Of a stretch of 5,661 nt of DNA, positions 4,908 to 5,661 are shown in pieces (position 1 is the first letter of the stretch; each line of letters begins with the position of its first letter). The position numbers and the translations under genes were made by a program. The notes under the pieces were generated by a model that was not told the origin of the DNA, ran no database searches, and saw only the letters and a program-made list of their open reading frames with translations. This stretch comes from Zeimonas sp044507525 (GTDB taxonomy: Bacteria; Pseudomonadota; Gammaproteobacteria; Burkholderiales; Burkholderiaceae_E), in NCBI GenBank assembly GCA_044507525.1, contig JBIQJM010000154.1, forward strand, positions 1-5,661. The letters are read 5' to 3'.

Positions 4908-5661
4908 ATGAGCGTGACCGTCGAACAGGTCAACGACGCGCTGTCGCGCGTCGTCGATCCCAACACCCAGAAGAGCCTCGTCGACAGCGGCTCGGCGCGC
5001 AACGTGCGCGTCGACGACGGCGAGGTCTCGGTCGACGTCGTCCTCGGCTACCCGGCGCGTTCGCAGATCGAGCCGATCCGGCGCGAGACGATCGCCGCGC
5101 TGCGCGCGCTGCCCGGCGTCTCGAAGGTGTCGGCCAACGTCTACCAGAAGATCGAGGCGCACGCGGTCCAGCGCGGCGTCAAGACGATCGCCTCCGTGAA
5201 GAACATCGTCGCGGTCGCCTCGGGCAAGGGCGGCGTCGGCAAGAGCACGACGGCGGTCAACATCGCGCTCGCCCTCGCGGCGGAGGGCGCGAGCGTCGGC
5301 ATGCTCGACGCCGACATCTACGGGCCGTCGCAGCCGACGATGCTCGGCATCGCCGGCCGGCCCGAATCGCGCGACGGCAAGTCGCTGGAGCCGATGGAAG
5401 GCCACGGCATCCAGGCGAGCTCGATCGGCTTCATGATCGACCTCGACACGCCGATGGTCTGGCGCGGACCGATGGTCACGCAGGCCCTCGAGCAATTGCT
5501 GCGCGAGACGAACTGGCGCGAGCTCGACTACCTCGTCGTCGACATGCCCCCCGGCACCGGCGACATCCACCTGACGCTCGCGCAGAAGATCCCGGTCACC
5601 GGCGCGGTCATCGTCACCACGCCGCAGGACATCGCGCTGATCGACGCGAAGAAGGGATTGA
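4908..5661 (+). CDS. apbC: Mrp/ApbC-family Fe-S cluster carrier ATPase, N-terminal part (cut by window edge)
   Basis: Mrp/ApbC proteins are cytoplasmic P-loop ATPases that bind a [4Fe-4S] cluster at a dimer interface and pass it to client enzymes. Seen here: 251 residues with no stop before the right edge, out of about 360 usual. The N-terminal DUF59/MIP18 domain (about 4-90) includes VVDPNT (15-20), GEVSVDVVLGYPA (38-50) and ALPGVSKVSANV (67-78). The NTPase domain (from about 98) has the deviant Walker A GKGGVGKST (106-114) with both lysines, switch region DADIYGPSQP (134-143), and Walker B VVDMPPGTGD (220-229). TTPQDIALIDAKKGL follows at the edge. No cysteine occurs in the visible part: the DUF59 domain lacks the Cys found in many relatives, and the CxxC cluster motif expected near residue 280 lies outside. 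It is divergent from metG. Identity is very sure; completeness cannot be judged. Confidence 0.95.
   Translation, partial: MSVTVEQVNDALSRVVDPNTQKSLVDSGSARNVRVDDGEVSVDVVLGYPARSQIEPIRRETIAALRALPGVSKVSANVYQKIEAHAVQRGVKTIASVKNIVAVASGKGGVGKSTTAVNIALALAAEGASVGMLDADIYGPSQPTMLGIAGRPESRDGKSLEPMEGHGIQASSIGFMIDLDTPMVWRGPMVTQALEQLLRETNWRELDYLVVDMPPGTGDIHLTLAQKIPVTGAVIVTTPQDIALIDAKKGL

Noticed and set aside
4752..5570. Minus-strand frame opposite apbC
   Set aside because: Antisense shadow rich in Asp, Arg, Val and Leu. The plus strand has an intact P-loop ATPase reading.
1..5661. tRNA, rRNA, CRISPR array, insertion sequence, attachment site or origin
   Set aside because: No cloverleaf, regularly spaced repeats, transposase motifs, terminal inverted repeats or DnaA-box cluster were seen on either strand.

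Overview
The window is GC-rich, compact bacterial chromosome, roughly two thirds G+C or more by eye, with almost every codon ending in G or C. The gene content points to a betaproteobacterium, probably Burkholderiales or a relative. The clearest pointers are a 62-residue DUF3460 protein directly ahead of scpA, and a Mrp/ApbC ATPase whose N-terminal domain has the betaproteobacterial form without cysteine. Nothing indicates phage, plasmid, transposon, CRISPR or RNA genes. It looks like ordinary core genome.

Layout. From 1 to 1501 there is a minus-strand cluster, read right to left: DUF3460 protein, scpA (chromosome-condensation kleisin) and murB (peptidoglycan precursor reductase, cut by the left edge). 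DUF3460 and scpA overlap by a TTGA stop/start junction, and murB follows 19 bases after scpA, so the three are probably one transcript. Only 36 bases away, on the plus strand, is a 166-residue lipoprotein (1538-2038) with two tandem BamE/SmpA-like repeats. A 144-base gap between convergent genes follows (2039-2182). It holds a GC-rich inverted-repeat cluster and, in one minus-strand frame, a short stretch that reads like a piece of a CysB/LysR-type regulator.

From 2183 to 4741 the minus strand carries metG (methionyl-tRNA synthetase) followed after 6 bases by a small CbiX/SirB-type chelatase. A 166-base divergent intergenic region (4742-4907) separates metG from apbC (Mrp-family Fe-S cluster carrier ATPase) on the plus strand, which is cut by the right edge. 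Both divergent genes have a TGCTA-type extended -10 candidate. The one for metG lies so close to the ATG that its message could be leaderless.

Functionally the region is housekeeping: cell-wall synthesis, chromosome segregation, envelope lipoprotein, tetrapyrrole metal insertion, translation and Fe-S assembly. No new multi-gene system is visible. The points most worth checking are the possible cysB relic beside the chelatase, the altered metal-site loop of the chelatase, the tandem-repeat lipoprotein with Asp at +2, and the metG promoter geometry.
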